From Brevibacillus sp. DP1.3A (lineage in GTDB: Bacteria > Bacillota > Bacilli > Brevibacillales > Brevibacillaceae), in assembly GCF_013284245.2 (NCBI RefSeq), contig NZ_CP085876.1:6327501-6391500 (forward strand): a stretch of 64,000 nucleotides of DNA, in the 5' to 3' direction. A program made the position numbers and the translations under genes. Numbering within the stretch: the first letter of the stretch is position 1; each line of letters starts with the position of its first letter. A model generated the notes under the pieces. The model was not told where the DNA came from. It saw only the letters and a program-made list of their open reading frames with translations, and made no database searches. Below, piece by piece: positions 50,521 to 59,833 of the stretch.

Positions 50521-50569
50521 AAAGCACAACAATCGCCGAGATCTCCCTCGATCAGTTGTTGTGCTTTTT
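50521..50569. terminator. Terminator of the esterase/monooxygenase/MFS operon
   Basis: AAAGCACAACAA (50521-50532) pairs with TTGTTGTGCTTT (50556-50567), with an inner GATC-containing stem; T residues flank the stem on both strands. It lies 11 bp after the esterase stop codon. Confidence 0.8.
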
Positions 50570-50579
50570 GTCTCATTGA

Positions 50580-51521
50580 TTATTTAGGATTAAGCGCTCT
50601 TGCCATCGCATCTACATAGCTTTGGCCGGCACGCTGGCTCACTTCCGCTTCGGGGACAAACACTTCAAAACAGTGGTAGCATCCGGGATACAGATGAAAT
50701 TCTACGTCTACCCCTGCTTGTGCAAGCCGCGTCACATATTCGATCGTCTCATCTCGGAACAAATCGAGCTGTCCTACGCACGTATAAGTCGGTGGCAGCC
50801 CCGCCAAGTTTTCTGCTCTCGATGGCACCGCATATGCGGATAGCTGACTGTCGTCGGCACCTTCGCCCAGGTACATACTCCACGCAGCCAAATTGTTTGT
50901 TCGGTTCCAGGTTGCATTTTCAGCCTCAATTTCATAGCTCGACGCTGTACGATTACGGTTGTCGATCATTGGATACAACGGCATTTGGAAAATAAGGGAT
51001 GGTCCACCTTTGTCGCGAGCCATTAAGGCAAGTGCTGCGGTCAGCCCCCCTCCCCCGCTTGCACCAGCAATCGCAACCCGATCCAAATCGATGCCGAGTG
51101 ACTCAGCTTCGTCTGTCATCCACGTTAAACCGGCGTAACAATCATGGATGGCAGCTGGATAGGGGTGTTCGGGAGCCAGACGATAATCGACCGATACGAC
51201 GACACAATTAGCCGCTTGTACGAAGCGTTCGCATAGAGCGTCATCCATATCAGGGTGCCCCATCACATAGCCTCCTCCATGAATCCACAGCATGGCCGGA
51301 AGCTTACTACCTGTTCGCTGGACGGGCTCGTATATTTTAGCTAGCATCTCTCCTGCTGCGCCCGGAATCATTCGACTTGTGGTACGTACGTGCTCTGACT
51401 TCACAATAGGCGGATTTCTCAGCATGGCCCTGCTCGACTCCAAATTTTCTTCGAGTTGAAAACCAGGGAATTGCGCTAATGTTTGCCTTAATTCCGGCAG
51501 TACTCGACGATGAAAATCCAC
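50580..51521 (-). CDS. HSL-type alpha/beta hydrolase (acetyl-esterase family)
   Basis: A 313-residue esterase of the hormone-sensitive-lipase family: HGGGYVMG oxyanion motif, YRLAPEHPYPA, nucleophile GASGGGGL (GxSxG), acid in GQLDLFRDE and His in YPGCYHCFEVF. The GTG at 51521 follows GGAGGG at six bases; the longer frame to 51542 lacks a site. It starts 14 bp after the monooxygenase stop codon and is the last gene of a TetR-controlled operon. Confidence 0.88.
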   Translation of the reverse strand: MDFHRRVLPELRQTLAQFPGFQLEENLESSRAMLRNPPIVKSEHVRTTSRMIPGAAGEMLAKIYEPVQRTGSKLPAMLWIHGGGYVMGHPDMDDALCERFVQAANCVVVSVDYRLAPEHPYPAAIHDCYAGLTWMTDEAESLGIDLDRVAIAGASGGGGLTAALALMARDKGGPSLIFQMPLYPMIDNRNRTASSYEIEAENATWNRTNNLAAWSMYLGEGADDSQLSAYAVPSRAENLAGLPPTYTCVGQLDLFRDETIEYVTRLAQAGVDVEFHLYPGCYHCFEVFVPEAEVSQRAGQSYVDAMARALNPK

Positions 51522-51534
51522 GTGAATCCCTCCA

Positions 51535-52605
51535 TTAAGCAAATGTTGATTCTTGCTGTGACTCTGCTTCCCACTTGGTTATTTCCTCTCGCACCCGAGG
51601 CGCTACCTCTGTTCCTAGCAGCTCAATGGCTCTCATTACCTGATCATGCGGCATTGTCGATATCGGCACATACATCATGAAGCGTGTCATGCCTACTGTT
51701 TTGCGAAGGTGGATGATCTTTTGGGCCACCGTCTCTGGATCACCCACATACAATGCCCCTTCGAAGCTGCGTGCGGCATCGAAGCTAGCACGGTTATAAT
51801 ACGCCCAGCCCCGCTCCCTTCCGATTTTGTTCATTCCTGCTTGTGTAGAAGGAAAAAATGTATCTGCCGCCAGTTCCGTATCTTCTGCAACAAATCCAAG
51901 TGAATGAGACCCAACCGTTAATCGCGATACGTCATGACCAGCGTGCATGGCCACCTTCTTGTAAAGCTGCACAAGTGGTGCAAACTGCCGCGGACTTCCA
52001 CCAATGATCGCTAGCATTAATGGCAATCCCAGCAGACCTGCACGAACAACAGATTCCTGATTGCCTCCGCTACCAATCCATATGGGTAAAGGATTCTGAA
52101 CAGGCCGTGGATACACGCCCAAATTATGAATAGCTGGCCGATGACCGCCCCTCCAGGTTACTTTTTCGGACGCCTGTATTTTCAGGAGCAGTTCCAAATG
52201 TTCTTCAAACAGCTCTTCATAGTCATTCAAGTCATAGCCGAACAGGGGAAACGACTCGATAAAGGAACCGCGTCCCGCCATAATCTCTGCCCGTCCATTC
52301 GAAATGCCATCCAGTGTCGCAAAATCTTGAAAAACACGCACTGGATCAGCCGACGAAAGCACTGTCACTGCACTCGTCAGCCGAATCCTTTTTGTCAGTG
52401 ACGCTGCCGCAGACAGCACCATTGCTGGAGAAGAAGCTGCATAATCCTTGCGATGATGTTCACCTATGCCAAATACATCAAGCCCAACCTGATCAGCGAG
52501 GACGATTTCCTCGACAACTTCACGCAATCGCTGTGCGTGGCTTATCACTTCACCTGTCTGAACATCCGGCGTCGTTTCCACAAACGACGTAATACCAATC
52601 TCCAC
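51535..52605 (-). CDS. LLM-class flavin-dependent oxidoreductase
   Basis: A 356-residue luciferase-like TIM-barrel protein: VEIGITSFVETTPD at the start, GLDVFGIGEHHRKDYAASSP, TLDGISNGRAEIMAGRGSF and LPIWIGSGGNQESVVRAG. It is a probable FMN-dependent monooxygenase or dehydrogenase. The start is GTG 52605, nine bases after AAAGGAG. It lies between the MFS exporter and the esterase genes. Confidence 0.9.
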   Translation of the reverse strand: MEIGITSFVETTPDVQTGEVISHAQRLREVVEEIVLADQVGLDVFGIGEHHRKDYAASSPAMVLSAAASLTKRIRLTSAVTVLSSADPVRVFQDFATLDGISNGRAEIMAGRGSFIESFPLFGYDLNDYEELFEEHLELLLKIQASEKVTWRGGHRPAIHNLGVYPRPVQNPLPIWIGSGGNQESVVRAGLLGLPLMLAIIGGSPRQFAPLVQLYKKVAMHAGHDVSRLTVGSHSLGFVAEDTELAADTFFPSTQAGMNKIGRERGWAYYNRASFDAARSFEGALYVGDPETVAQKIIHLRKTVGMTRFMMYVPISTMPHDQVMRAIELLGTEVAPRVREEITKWEAESQQESTFA

Positions 52606-52647
52606 AGACCATCTCTCCTTTTGCAAAAATGTATATCAGTCAACAGC

Positions 52648-53871
52648 TCATGAAACGCGTCTGGTCACTGCCCAATACACCAGAGCCAAAGCACTGACAG
52701 AGGCTCCGAGCAAGCATACTCCCTCCCAACCAAAATGCGCATATGTATAGGTCGAGGCAATGGAGCCAGTAGAAGAGCCGATCGAATAGAAAACCATATA
52801 CCCCGCCGTGAGCCGACTCCGCGCCTCTGCACCCAGGGTGAAGATCATACTTTGATTCGTAACATGCACGGCCTGTACCGCCAAATCAAGCAAAACTATA
52901 CCTATCGCCAAGGCAAATAAGGACTGTTCTGTATAGCTGATTAACAACCAGGATAGTAACAATAGGCTCAAAGCAAAGCCCGTCGTTCTCTGTCCATAGC
53001 CTCGATCTGCAAGCTTCCCTGCCCTTGCTGCTGCTAACGCTCCGGCAACTCCTGCGAGGCCAAACGCCCCGATCGCCGTATGCGACAGAGATAATGGTGG
53101 CGCACTCAGAGGCAGTACCAATGGCGTCCACAAAATACTAAAAGCAGCAAAAATCAGCATAGCCAGAACAGAGCGAATACGTAATAGCCTTTCTTGTGCG
53201 AACAACATCAGTACCGACCTAAGCAACTGGAGATAGGATAGCGACTTTACCTCCCGCTCCCTATTTGGCAATACCCGAAATAATACGCAAACCATTACCA
53301 ATAGAAATGCAGCAGAGACTAGATATACAGAACGCCACCCCGCAAGATCTGTTAATATCCCCGCAATGGTTCGCGCTAGAAGTATGCCAATGACGATTCC
53401 GCTTGTAACTACTCCAACTACTCGCCCTCGCTCAGCAGGGTCAGCCATTGTCGCCGCGAATGCAACGATCGTCTGCGTCACAACGGCAAGTAATCCTATT
53501 GCAGCTATACCTGTGAATAGTACCGTGCTGGTGGAGGCAGTCCCTACGATAACCAGCGCTACCACAGATAAAAACATCTGACCGATAATCAGGCGGCGCT
53601 GGTTCAATAAATCGCCAAGCGGCACAAGCAATAACAGTCCTACTGCATAAAAGATTTGGGTAAGGGTAATGAGAATCCCAATGATGGAATAATCAATCCC
53701 GAACTCAATCGACAAATGATCAAGTAGTGGTTGCGCGAAGTAAATATTCGCAACTGACATCCCGCAAGCAACCGCGAACAATAGTGTTACATAGCGAGGC
53801 ATGGGAGAGCCTTGCACTGAATCCGCCTTCCTATCGGCTTTAGCCGTTACTTTTTCAATAACTTCCTCCAT
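52648..53871 (-). CDS. MFS transporter (YnfM/AraJ-like)
   Basis: A 407-residue, twelve-helix MFS exporter with loop motif PLGDLLNQRRLIIG and helix 5 region VGVVTSGIVIGILLARTIAG. ATG 53871 follows AAGGTGAAG. First gene of an operon with the LLM oxidoreductase and esterase, divergent from a TetR regulator with a strong palindrome in between, so export and modification of the same small molecule is plausible. Confidence 0.9.
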   Translation of the reverse strand: MEEVIEKVTAKADRKADSVQGSPMPRYVTLLFAVACGMSVANIYFAQPLLDHLSIEFGIDYSIIGILITLTQIFYAVGLLLLVPLGDLLNQRRLIIGQMFLSVVALVIVGTASTSTVLFTGIAAIGLLAVVTQTIVAFAATMADPAERGRVVGVVTSGIVIGILLARTIAGILTDLAGWRSVYLVSAAFLLVMVCVLFRVLPNREREVKSLSYLQLLRSVLMLFAQERLLRIRSVLAMLIFAAFSILWTPLVLPLSAPPLSLSHTAIGAFGLAGVAGALAAARAGKLADRGYGQRTTGFALSLLLLSWLLISYTEQSLFALAIGIVLLDLAVQAVHVTNQSMIFTLGAEARSRLTAGYMVFYSIGSSTGSIASTYTYAHFGWEGVCLLGASVSALALVYWAVTRRVS

Positions 53872-53914
53872 CTGACTTCACCTTAACTCCTTTCATTTTT
53901 TCGTTTAGAACAAA

Positions 53915-53938
53915 ATAACATACCGATCAGTACGTTAT
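53915..53938. promoter_or_regulatory. TetR-type operator in the MFS/TetR divergent region
   Basis: A 24-bp palindrome with arms ATAACATAC and GTACGTTAT around a CGATCA centre, matching its own reverse complement at 20 of 24 positions. It lies 44 bp upstream of the MFS start codon. Confidence 0.78.
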
Positions 53939-54016
53939 TGTGCCCAGTAAATATATCCCACTATTTCTTTTTCTGTCAACAGCATTCTTTTGACACTAGG
54001 ATATACCGTCGATAAA

Positions 54017-54064
54017 TTGACAAAACAGATAAAAAACAATAAAATATAAAATACCATTCAGTAC
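54017..54064 (+). promoter_or_regulatory. TetR gene promoter with second operator-like sequence
   Basis: TTGACA (54017-54022), 17 bp and TAAAAT (54040-54045) form the promoter. ATACCATTCAGTAC at 54051-54064 resembles ATACCGATCAGTAC of the main operator and would overlap the transcript start, suggesting autorepression. Confidence 0.6.
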
Positions 54065-54122
54065 AAAATCTCTATTGACCGTTACATAGATTCGAATACT
54101 TGAGTAATGAGAGGAACTCTTT

Positions 54123-54704
54123 ATGGCAAGAACACGCGAATTTGACGAAGAAAAAGTACTAGATGCAGCTATGCAGCTCTTTTGGGAGAAGGGGTATGAA
54201 GCTACCTCATTAAGTGATTTAACTTCCCGAATGGGTATCCAGCGCCCCAGTATTTACTCGACCTTTGGGGACAAAAAAGAATTGTTCGAAGCCGCACTAC
54301 GCAGATACACGATGTCTCGTGCTTCCGAGATACGAACGAAGCTTCAAAACCAGCCATCCGTAAAAGCGGCATTTCGCCTTTTTTTTAAAGAGGTGGCCGA
54401 TGAGGAATATACGGAAGGTCTCAGCCGAGGATGCTTTTGCATTAATACCATGGTCGAGCTAGCCCCTCATGATGAGAAATTTGAGATTTTGACAAGGGAA
54501 CACCAAATGTACCTCTCAGTCATCTTTCAAGAAACGATCGAGCGAGGTATCCAATCAGGTGAACTCGATTCGAGTATAGACGCGAAAGCTACCGCACAAG
54601 CGCTTATCGTATCGTTAATTGGACTGACCGTAATCATGAAATCTCGTCCAACTCGATCATTTGTTGATAATTCGATAGAAGTTACACTTACGTTACTTAG
54701 ATAA
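54123..54704 (+). CDS. TetR-family transcriptional regulator
   Basis: A 193-residue TetR protein with N-terminal HTH (VLDAAMQLFWEKGYEATSLS, LTSRMGIQRPSIYSTFGDKK) and a C-terminal TetR_C-type ligand domain (GLSRGCFCINTMVELAPHDE). The DNA-binding part resembles AcrR/YcnC-type repressors. ATG 54123 follows GAGAGGAAC. It is divergent from and probably represses the MFS-LLM-esterase operon through the palindrome at 53915-53938. Confidence 0.92.
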   Translation: MARTREFDEEKVLDAAMQLFWEKGYEATSLSDLTSRMGIQRPSIYSTFGDKKELFEAALRRYTMSRASEIRTKLQNQPSVKAAFRLFFKEVADEEYTEGLSRGCFCINTMVELAPHDEKFEILTREHQMYLSVIFQETIERGIQSGELDSSIDAKATAQALIVSLIGLTVIMKSRPTRSFVDNSIEVTLTLLR

Positions 54705-54724
54705 CTATATGGATCAACTTGGAC

Positions 54725-54755
54725 AAAAAAAGACCAACATATGTTGGTCCTCTTT
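54725..54755. terminator. Bidirectional terminator between TetR and chemoreceptor genes
   Basis: AAAAAAAGACCAACATATGTTGGTCCTCTTT: a near copy of the hairpin at 48844-48873, with a perfect GACCAACAT/ATGTTGGTC stem. Confidence 0.82.
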
Positions 54756-54777
54756 CTCTTTATCACTACAACTACTG

Positions 54778-56748
54778 TTAGCGCTCCAATTTAAAACGCT
54801 GCACCAATGACTGCAACTCTTCAGCAATGTTGGCAAGATGCCCTGCCGAAGCCGCCACTTCCTCCATCGAAGCATTCTGTTCTTCACTGGCCGCTGCGAC
54901 TTGGTCGACCTCTTGTGCAGTGGCTTGGCTCATGGCGCTCGATTCACCAAAGGCTACAAGCATCGCTGTATTTGAATGCATCAACCCTTCGCTGACGTGG
55001 GCTACTTGCGCGAGGTGCGCATCAATGTGGTTAATGGCCTCATTCATCTCCGTAAAACGCTGCTCAACCGATTGTGTCAAATCACTTCCCGCTGTAGCAG
55101 AATCCACGCCTTCCTCCGTGCGTCTTACCATGTGAAGGACGCGATTCTGAACCTCGCCGATCAGACTGTCGATCTTTTCAGCAGCAGCACCTGTCTGATC
55201 AGCCAGCTTGCGTACCTCATCAGCGACGACAGCGAACCCGCGGCCTTCTTGCCCGGCACGTGCCGCTTCAATAGCTGCATTCAACGCTAGCAAATTCGTC
55301 TGAGAGGCGATATCTTGGATGAAATTCGTCACCCCGCTAATTTCTCCAGCAACCCGTTTTAACTCCTCCATCTCATCTTTTGAACGAGTGGAATGCTCCA
55401 CGATCATATTCACCTGTTGTCTCGCCGCTCCGAGGGACTCCTCTCCGGTGTTGGCCAGACTGGTGATGACCTGCGACATTTCCGTGCTCTCACGCAGGAT
55501 GCGGATGGCATCATCCAGCTCCTGTTGCGCTTGAGTCGCCGATTGCTTCACGGTATCTATACTCCGATTCATATCGGAAGACATGGACGCTATTTCTTGC
55601 ATGGAAGCAGCCACTTGTTCAATCGTTTGCACATTCTCCTCCGAATTCGCAGACAAATGCTGGGAGGAAGCAGAGATTTGCTCGGAATGATCGGTAATTT
55701 GACGCAGGACATCGGACAACGATTGCGACATCGTATTGAAGTTGGATTGCAGCTGCCCTATCTCATCCGTTCTTCCACTCTCGATAGACCGGACTGTCAA
55801 ATCCCCCTGCGCGATCGAGTCGGTCAGTTGCTTCAATTGTAGGATTGGTCGCACCGTGCGTTTCATGAATATCCAAACGAACAGGGCAATAAGGGCAAGC
55901 AATAGTACGATGAACAAGAACGAAGTCCGCAACAGTGGCCCCGTTTTTTGATTGATTTCACTCCAATCAATCACGGAAACGACATTCAATCCGAGCGAAT
56001 TTTGCTTGTTGAAATGATAATATTCACGAAGCTCGTCATCATCCATTTCGAAAGAACCCTGCTCTTGATCACGCATCACTTGGAAGCGCACGTCTTCAAG
56101 CGGCTTGCCTTGTGGGAATCGCGGATGCGACAGTGTCACGTTATTCTGATCGAACAAGCTGACATATCCCTTTTCCCCGATCTTGTACGTCTTTACCAGC
56201 TCGTTTAAGTGATCGATAGAAACGTCGATTCCCGCTACTCCTGTACCGTCCGAGAGCGTCTTGGCAAACGTAATCACGTAACTTCCGCTCACCGCGTCGA
56301 TATAAGGTGGCGTCACAATGACCTGCCCCTTATGCTGCATCGCTTGCTTGTACCAATCGCGAGTAGTCGGATCAATTTCCTTTTTCGCCGAGTTGTAGTA
56401 TCGATTGTCGTAGTACATGAACGCAGCCAAAACATTGTCGATGTCTTTCTCTATATTGCGGATGCGATCATAGATATACGTATCCGCATTTTGCCCCGGC
56501 GGAACTTGAACATCCGCAAAGCTATCGATCGTAACAGAATAATCCTGGTACGAATTATTGAGTACTTGTGTAATCATCGTGGTAACCGATTCGACTTGGG
56601 ACAACAATTCGCGCTCTAACTGGTTGCGCGCCAGTTGTGTTAAGGTCAAGCTCAGAACGACAGAGGGAACAACAATAAGCAAGACGAGAAAAAATAGGAT
56701 CTGCTTGGATAGCGATGCTTTATAACTAGTAATCATTTTCTTAATCAT
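54778..56748 (-). CDS. Methyl-accepting chemotaxis protein (dCache sensor)
   Basis: A 656-residue chemoreceptor: N-terminal helix (about 14-36), extracytoplasmic dCache-type sensor (about 40-280; TRDWYKQAMQHKGQVIVTPPYIDA, FAKTLSDGTGVAGIDVSI), second helix (about 285-307), HAMP, and a signalling domain with the hairpin tip FIQDIASQTNLLALNAAIEAARAG followed by GRGFAVVADEVRKLA. The VTPPYIDAVSG-type dCache pocket is common in amino-acid receptors. ATG 56748 follows GAGGAG; the frame to 56808 has no site. No chemotaxis genes are adjacent. Confidence 0.93.
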   Translation of the reverse strand: MIKKMITSYKASLSKQILFFLVLLIVVPSVVLSLTLTQLARNQLERELLSQVESVTTMITQVLNNSYQDYSVTIDSFADVQVPPGQNADTYIYDRIRNIEKDIDNVLAAFMYYDNRYYNSAKKEIDPTTRDWYKQAMQHKGQVIVTPPYIDAVSGSYVITFAKTLSDGTGVAGIDVSIDHLNELVKTYKIGEKGYVSLFDQNNVTLSHPRFPQGKPLEDVRFQVMRDQEQGSFEMDDDELREYYHFNKQNSLGLNVVSVIDWSEINQKTGPLLRTSFLFIVLLLALIALFVWIFMKRTVRPILQLKQLTDSIAQGDLTVRSIESGRTDEIGQLQSNFNTMSQSLSDVLRQITDHSEQISASSQHLSANSEENVQTIEQVAASMQEIASMSSDMNRSIDTVKQSATQAQQELDDAIRILRESTEMSQVITSLANTGEESLGAARQQVNMIVEHSTRSKDEMEELKRVAGEISGVTNFIQDIASQTNLLALNAAIEAARAGQEGRGFAVVADEVRKLADQTGAAAEKIDSLIGEVQNRVLHMVRRTEEGVDSATAGSDLTQSVEQRFTEMNEAINHIDAHLAQVAHVSEGLMHSNTAMLVAFGESSAMSQATAQEVDQVAAASEEQNASMEEVAASAGHLANIAEELQSLVQRFKLER

Positions 56749-57144
56749 CTGTGATGACTCCTCTCTAGTGAAGTAGAATAACGAGTTGCAGCCCAAACAA
56801 CGCCTCACCGGTCGTCAGAAGGCGCGTTCCTATTAGGCCAGATTCATACCTATGCCCACCTTTTCCACATGGGCTTTTCTGCAAAGTATATTTTCCCTGT
56901 TAGTATCTATTTGAAACTTCACGGCATTAAATAAGTACCATCGATTGGTCGTTTTCAGAGGAAAATACCGGGAAATCCGGGGAAATGGCTATTCATGTGG
57001 CTGTTAAACAGTTGTTTGAAACTACCTAGTTGTTCACGATACCGTTTCATCCGCACTCGTCACAGCTGCATTTTTCATCATATAATGAATTATTGATATT
57101 TCAGTAACTCCCTACCTACCAAACATACGGAGCTGGTTAACCCT
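56749..57144. other. Intergenic region without a recognised gene
   Basis: 396 bp between divergent genes. On the minus strand an imperfect CGCCTT/GAGGCG hairpin precedes the chemoreceptor leader. No convincing promoter, riboswitch or small ORF was identified. Confidence 0.5.
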
Positions 57145-58206
57145 ATGAATATCCTTGTAACCGGAGCAACAGGTTTTCTCGGAAAAAAACTATCCCAAGA
57201 TCTATTAAACGAGGGTCATACCCTTTACTTACTCGCTCGAAATGAAAAAAAGGCAAGCGATTTGTTGCATAGCTTTGCCGAAAAACACCGAGCACGGGTA
57301 CATATTTTACTAGGTGATGTTTCGAAAAAAGGCTTGGGCGTCTCTGAAAATGATCTAGGACAGCTCAACCGAAAAATAGATGCGATGTACCATATTGCCG
57401 CATACCTGTCCTTCGATCCCGCTCAGAAACCACAGACGTACGAGGTAAATGTTGAGGGAACAAAAAATACGTTACAATTCGCAGAAGCCATTGGCTCGCC
57501 CCGCTTTATCTATGTGAGTACGGCTTATACCATCGGCACCGAAACAGAAGGACAAGAAGCGCTGTACAGCCCGGAACGCTCCTTCGTAAACAACTACGAA
57601 GAGACAAAATGCTTGGCAGAACATCTCGTCTTCTGCTACAGCGACAAAATGGAGACCATCATTGTCAGACCGTCGATCATTATCGGTGATTCCAAAACGG
57701 GCGAAGCCGATACCAATTTTGGCTTGTATGGATTATTAAAAGGTCTTCGCGTGCTGAAAAGAAGAGCGTCCCGAGCAGAAGGCTGGGAAAATCAAAAGTA
57801 CCGGATCTTGGTGGATGTCGACGTGAACTCGAACCTCGTTCCGGTTGATTATGTCTCTTCTGTCTTGCTCGCTGCACTTACCCATGGCGAGCATAAGGAA
57901 ATCTATCACGCTACCAATCCTGTTCCCCCTACCCAACAATTGGTGGTCGATTGCATCAAAGAGGTCTTGGATTTTCCGAATCTAGTTCCTGTTCCATTTG
58001 AAACAGACGAGCTGTTATCAGAAGAAGAGAAAACCTTTAATGCATCTATGAGCTTGTTCCATTCATATTGGAAGCGGAGTATCTCTTTCCCGAATGACAA
58101 CACCAAGAAACTGCTGCAAAAAGTGGGTCAAAGCGAATTGCAGATGGATAAAGAGATGTTGATTGGGATTATGAGTGGATTTCAGAAGCAGGCTGTGCTT
58201 ACGTAG
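57145..58206 (+). CDS. SDR-family NAD(P)-binding epimerase/reductase (NAD_binding_4 type)
   Basis: A 353-residue extended short-chain dehydrogenase: Rossmann ILVTGATGFLGKKL at the N terminus, DAMYHIAAYLSF, FIYVSTAYTIG (catalytic Ser/Thr region) and NNYEETKCLAEHLV (YxxxK variant, Tyr-Glu-Glu-Thr-Lys). This type includes thioester reductase-like and male-sterility-like proteins. Substrate unknown. The ribosome site is weak (GGAG twelve bases upstream). Transcribed alone. Confidence 0.87.
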   Translation: MNILVTGATGFLGKKLSQDLLNEGHTLYLLARNEKKASDLLHSFAEKHRARVHILLGDVSKKGLGVSENDLGQLNRKIDAMYHIAAYLSFDPAQKPQTYEVNVEGTKNTLQFAEAIGSPRFIYVSTAYTIGTETEGQEALYSPERSFVNNYEETKCLAEHLVFCYSDKMETIIVRPSIIIGDSKTGEADTNFGLYGLLKGLRVLKRRASRAEGWENQKYRILVDVDVNSNLVPVDYVSSVLLAALTHGEHKEIYHATNPVPPTQQLVVDCIKEVLDFPNLVPVPFETDELLSEEEKTFNASMSLFHSYWKRSISFPNDNTKKLLQKVGQSELQMDKEMLIGIMSGFQKQAVLT

Positions 58207-58223
58207 GTAGTTGCAGAATGAAT

Positions 58224-58270
58224 AACCCTGTAACAGCAAGATGAGTTTGCCGTTACAGGGTTTGTTTTTG
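58224..58270 (+). terminator. Terminator after the SDR gene
   Basis: AACCCTGTAAC, seventeen bases, GTTACAGGGTT followed by TGTTTTTGTTT. Confidence 0.85.
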
Positions 58271-58332
58271 TTTAATCACACGTTTCCTTTTACTGGATGT
58301 TACCACTTCTATGCCTAACCACGGTAACCGAG

Positions 58333-58725
58333 TTAGTCGGTGTGTGCGACGGCGCGGATTTCAATCAGTTGGTGAGGAAACGCAAGACCAGACACGCCGA
58401 TGAGGGTACCGGCCGGACGATGGTCGCCCACATACTCTTTGTACAGACCTACGCACTGCTCGAAATGCTCTTGCGGATTAGTCAGAAAGATCTCCATCTC
58501 AGCGATGTTCGACCTCGTAACATCAAATCCCGCCAGCACGCGATCGAGGTTCTCCAACGTCTGCCGGGTTTGTGCCTCGAAATCGCCCTCGCCAACGAAT
58601 GCGCCCTGCATATCGTGAGAAAATTGCCCCGAAATGTAGATGGTACCATGGACGCTATAACCTTGTGTGAGGCCGAAACCTTCTTCCCAAGCGACACCAT
58701 GATTGTAGGTTTTGACATGAGTCAT
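58333..58725 (-). CDS. RidA/YjgF-family protein
   Basis: A 130-residue member of the YER057c/YjgF superfamily with TIYISGQFSHDMQG, AQTRQTLENLDRVLAG, FLTNPQEHFE and GVSGLAFPHQLIEIRAVA. The usual RidA arginine (R in IEIRA) is present, consistent with imine/enamine deamination. ATG 58725 follows AAAGGAGAG; the longer frame lacks a site. Confidence 0.88.
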   Translation of the reverse strand: MTHVKTYNHGVAWEEGFGLTQGYSVHGTIYISGQFSHDMQGAFVGEGDFEAQTRQTLENLDRVLAGFDVTRSNIAEMEIFLTNPQEHFEQCVGLYKEYVGDHRPAGTLIGVSGLAFPHQLIEIRAVAHTD

Positions 58726-58937
58726 TTTGTTCTCTCCTTTACTGAAAGTAAGGCTAGAATAAAATGAGTTCACATAAAAAAATAGTACGCACTTTATTGA
58801 TAGCTACTACCAGAAAGGATAGTGAAAAACCAAAACCGTTAAATGCATTCCAGTTTTTACCAGTAAAATTTAAGGAGTTCAATAAGACAAAAGCGAATCC
58901 GCACATACAATATTTTCCATGAAAGGGTGTTTTGTTC

Positions 58938-59305
58938 ATGCTTAAAAAAGGTATGGTTTCTACTTTGGGTCTACTAGTAGTTACAATGTCTCTATCCATT
59001 CCTACCCAGGCTGCTGAACTCACAGCCTCTTCTCAGGAAACGTTACTTCAAAATAAATCAACCGACTCTCGTAAAGTATCAGGAATAGCTAGTGTTAATT
59101 TTGGAGCTACAAGAACGATTTCAAAATCGACTCCCATTCCTTCAGATTGGGTCATTACAACAGTAATGAGTGACTACTACGTCAGTATGTAGGAGGGGCA
59201 AGCTATGGAACGACAGTACAGACCACAAAAACTACCCCAATACCACCAGGTTGGATCATTACAACCGCTACATCAGACTTTTATATCCTTACTTATAAAG
59301 GATAG
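58938..59305 (+). pseudogene. Small exported two-repeat protein with a frameshift
   Basis: ATG 58938 (AAAGGGTG upstream) opens an 84-codon frame with a signal peptide (MLKKGMVSTLGLLVVTMSLS, cleavage near TQAAE), ending at 59192. Directly after the stop, the next frame encodes a second copy of the last motif: TPIPSDWVITTVMSDYYV in the first, TPIPPGWIITTATSDFYI in the second, ending at 59305. One added base near 59186 would join them as DYYVSYVGGASYGTT. The original product was probably about 122 residues with two repeats. Function unknown. Confidence 0.7.
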
Positions 59306-59328
59306 TGGTACTCAGATCTAATTTGCAT

Positions 59329-59376
59329 AATAACAATGACACCCATCCGTGAGAGCGGGTGGGTGTCATTGTTATT
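59329..59376 (+). terminator. Strong terminator-like hairpin after the exported repeat protein
   Basis: AATAACAATGACACCCATCC pairs with GGGTGGGTGTCATTGTTATT across an eight-base loop, a stem of about 20 bp. Confidence 0.75.
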
Positions 59377-59833
59377 GGGCTTAAATCGTTATACTATCTT
59401 AGCAACAACTCGAAAGAATCATGAGATGTGTTCGAGAAAAATAAAGTCTTAGACTGAAGTAGTGGATTTGAAGCTATATTTCTTTTCTTTTATTTTGCAA
59501 AAACACCTACCCAACAATAAGAAAACCCCAGTTATGACCAATTTAATTGGCCAACTGGGGCTGCTCTTTTACTTTTGTTGAGTGACAAACCTATTCTAAA
59601 GTTACAAACATCACTTAACCAAAAGGTTGTTCATGTTTAATAAGGTCTGTCACTAATGTTATTAGTGGTGACTTTACTCCATGTAACCAATCCAAAAACC
59701 AGATGACTCCCTCTCTATTTATTGTGCTCACGAAAAATAGGCATTTTTGTATAGGTCATCGACTATGCACGCACAACCAATTACCCATATATTACCAGAA
59801 TGTCGTAATTTATTATTACCGAGGTGAGGTATT
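59377..59833. other. Intergenic region with an orphan hairpin
   Basis: No gene recognised in 457 bp. At 59525-59562 CCCCAGTT and AACTGGGG enclose CCAATT/AATTGG, a compact double stem followed by CTGCTCTTTTA, which could be a terminator with no obvious gene. The 60 bases before 59834 are AT-rich and may hold the promoter of the next gene. Confidence 0.45.

Noticed and set aside
56780..56900. Possible riboswitch in the chemoreceptor leader
   Set aside because: A GC-rich hairpin and GGGCATAGG-like bases were compared with cyclic-di-GMP and other classes from memory, but the conserved core is not present.
59525..59562. Small RNA gene suggested by the orphan hairpin
   Set aside because: No promoter could be placed confidently upstream and no family was recognised; left as a hairpin in an intergenic region.
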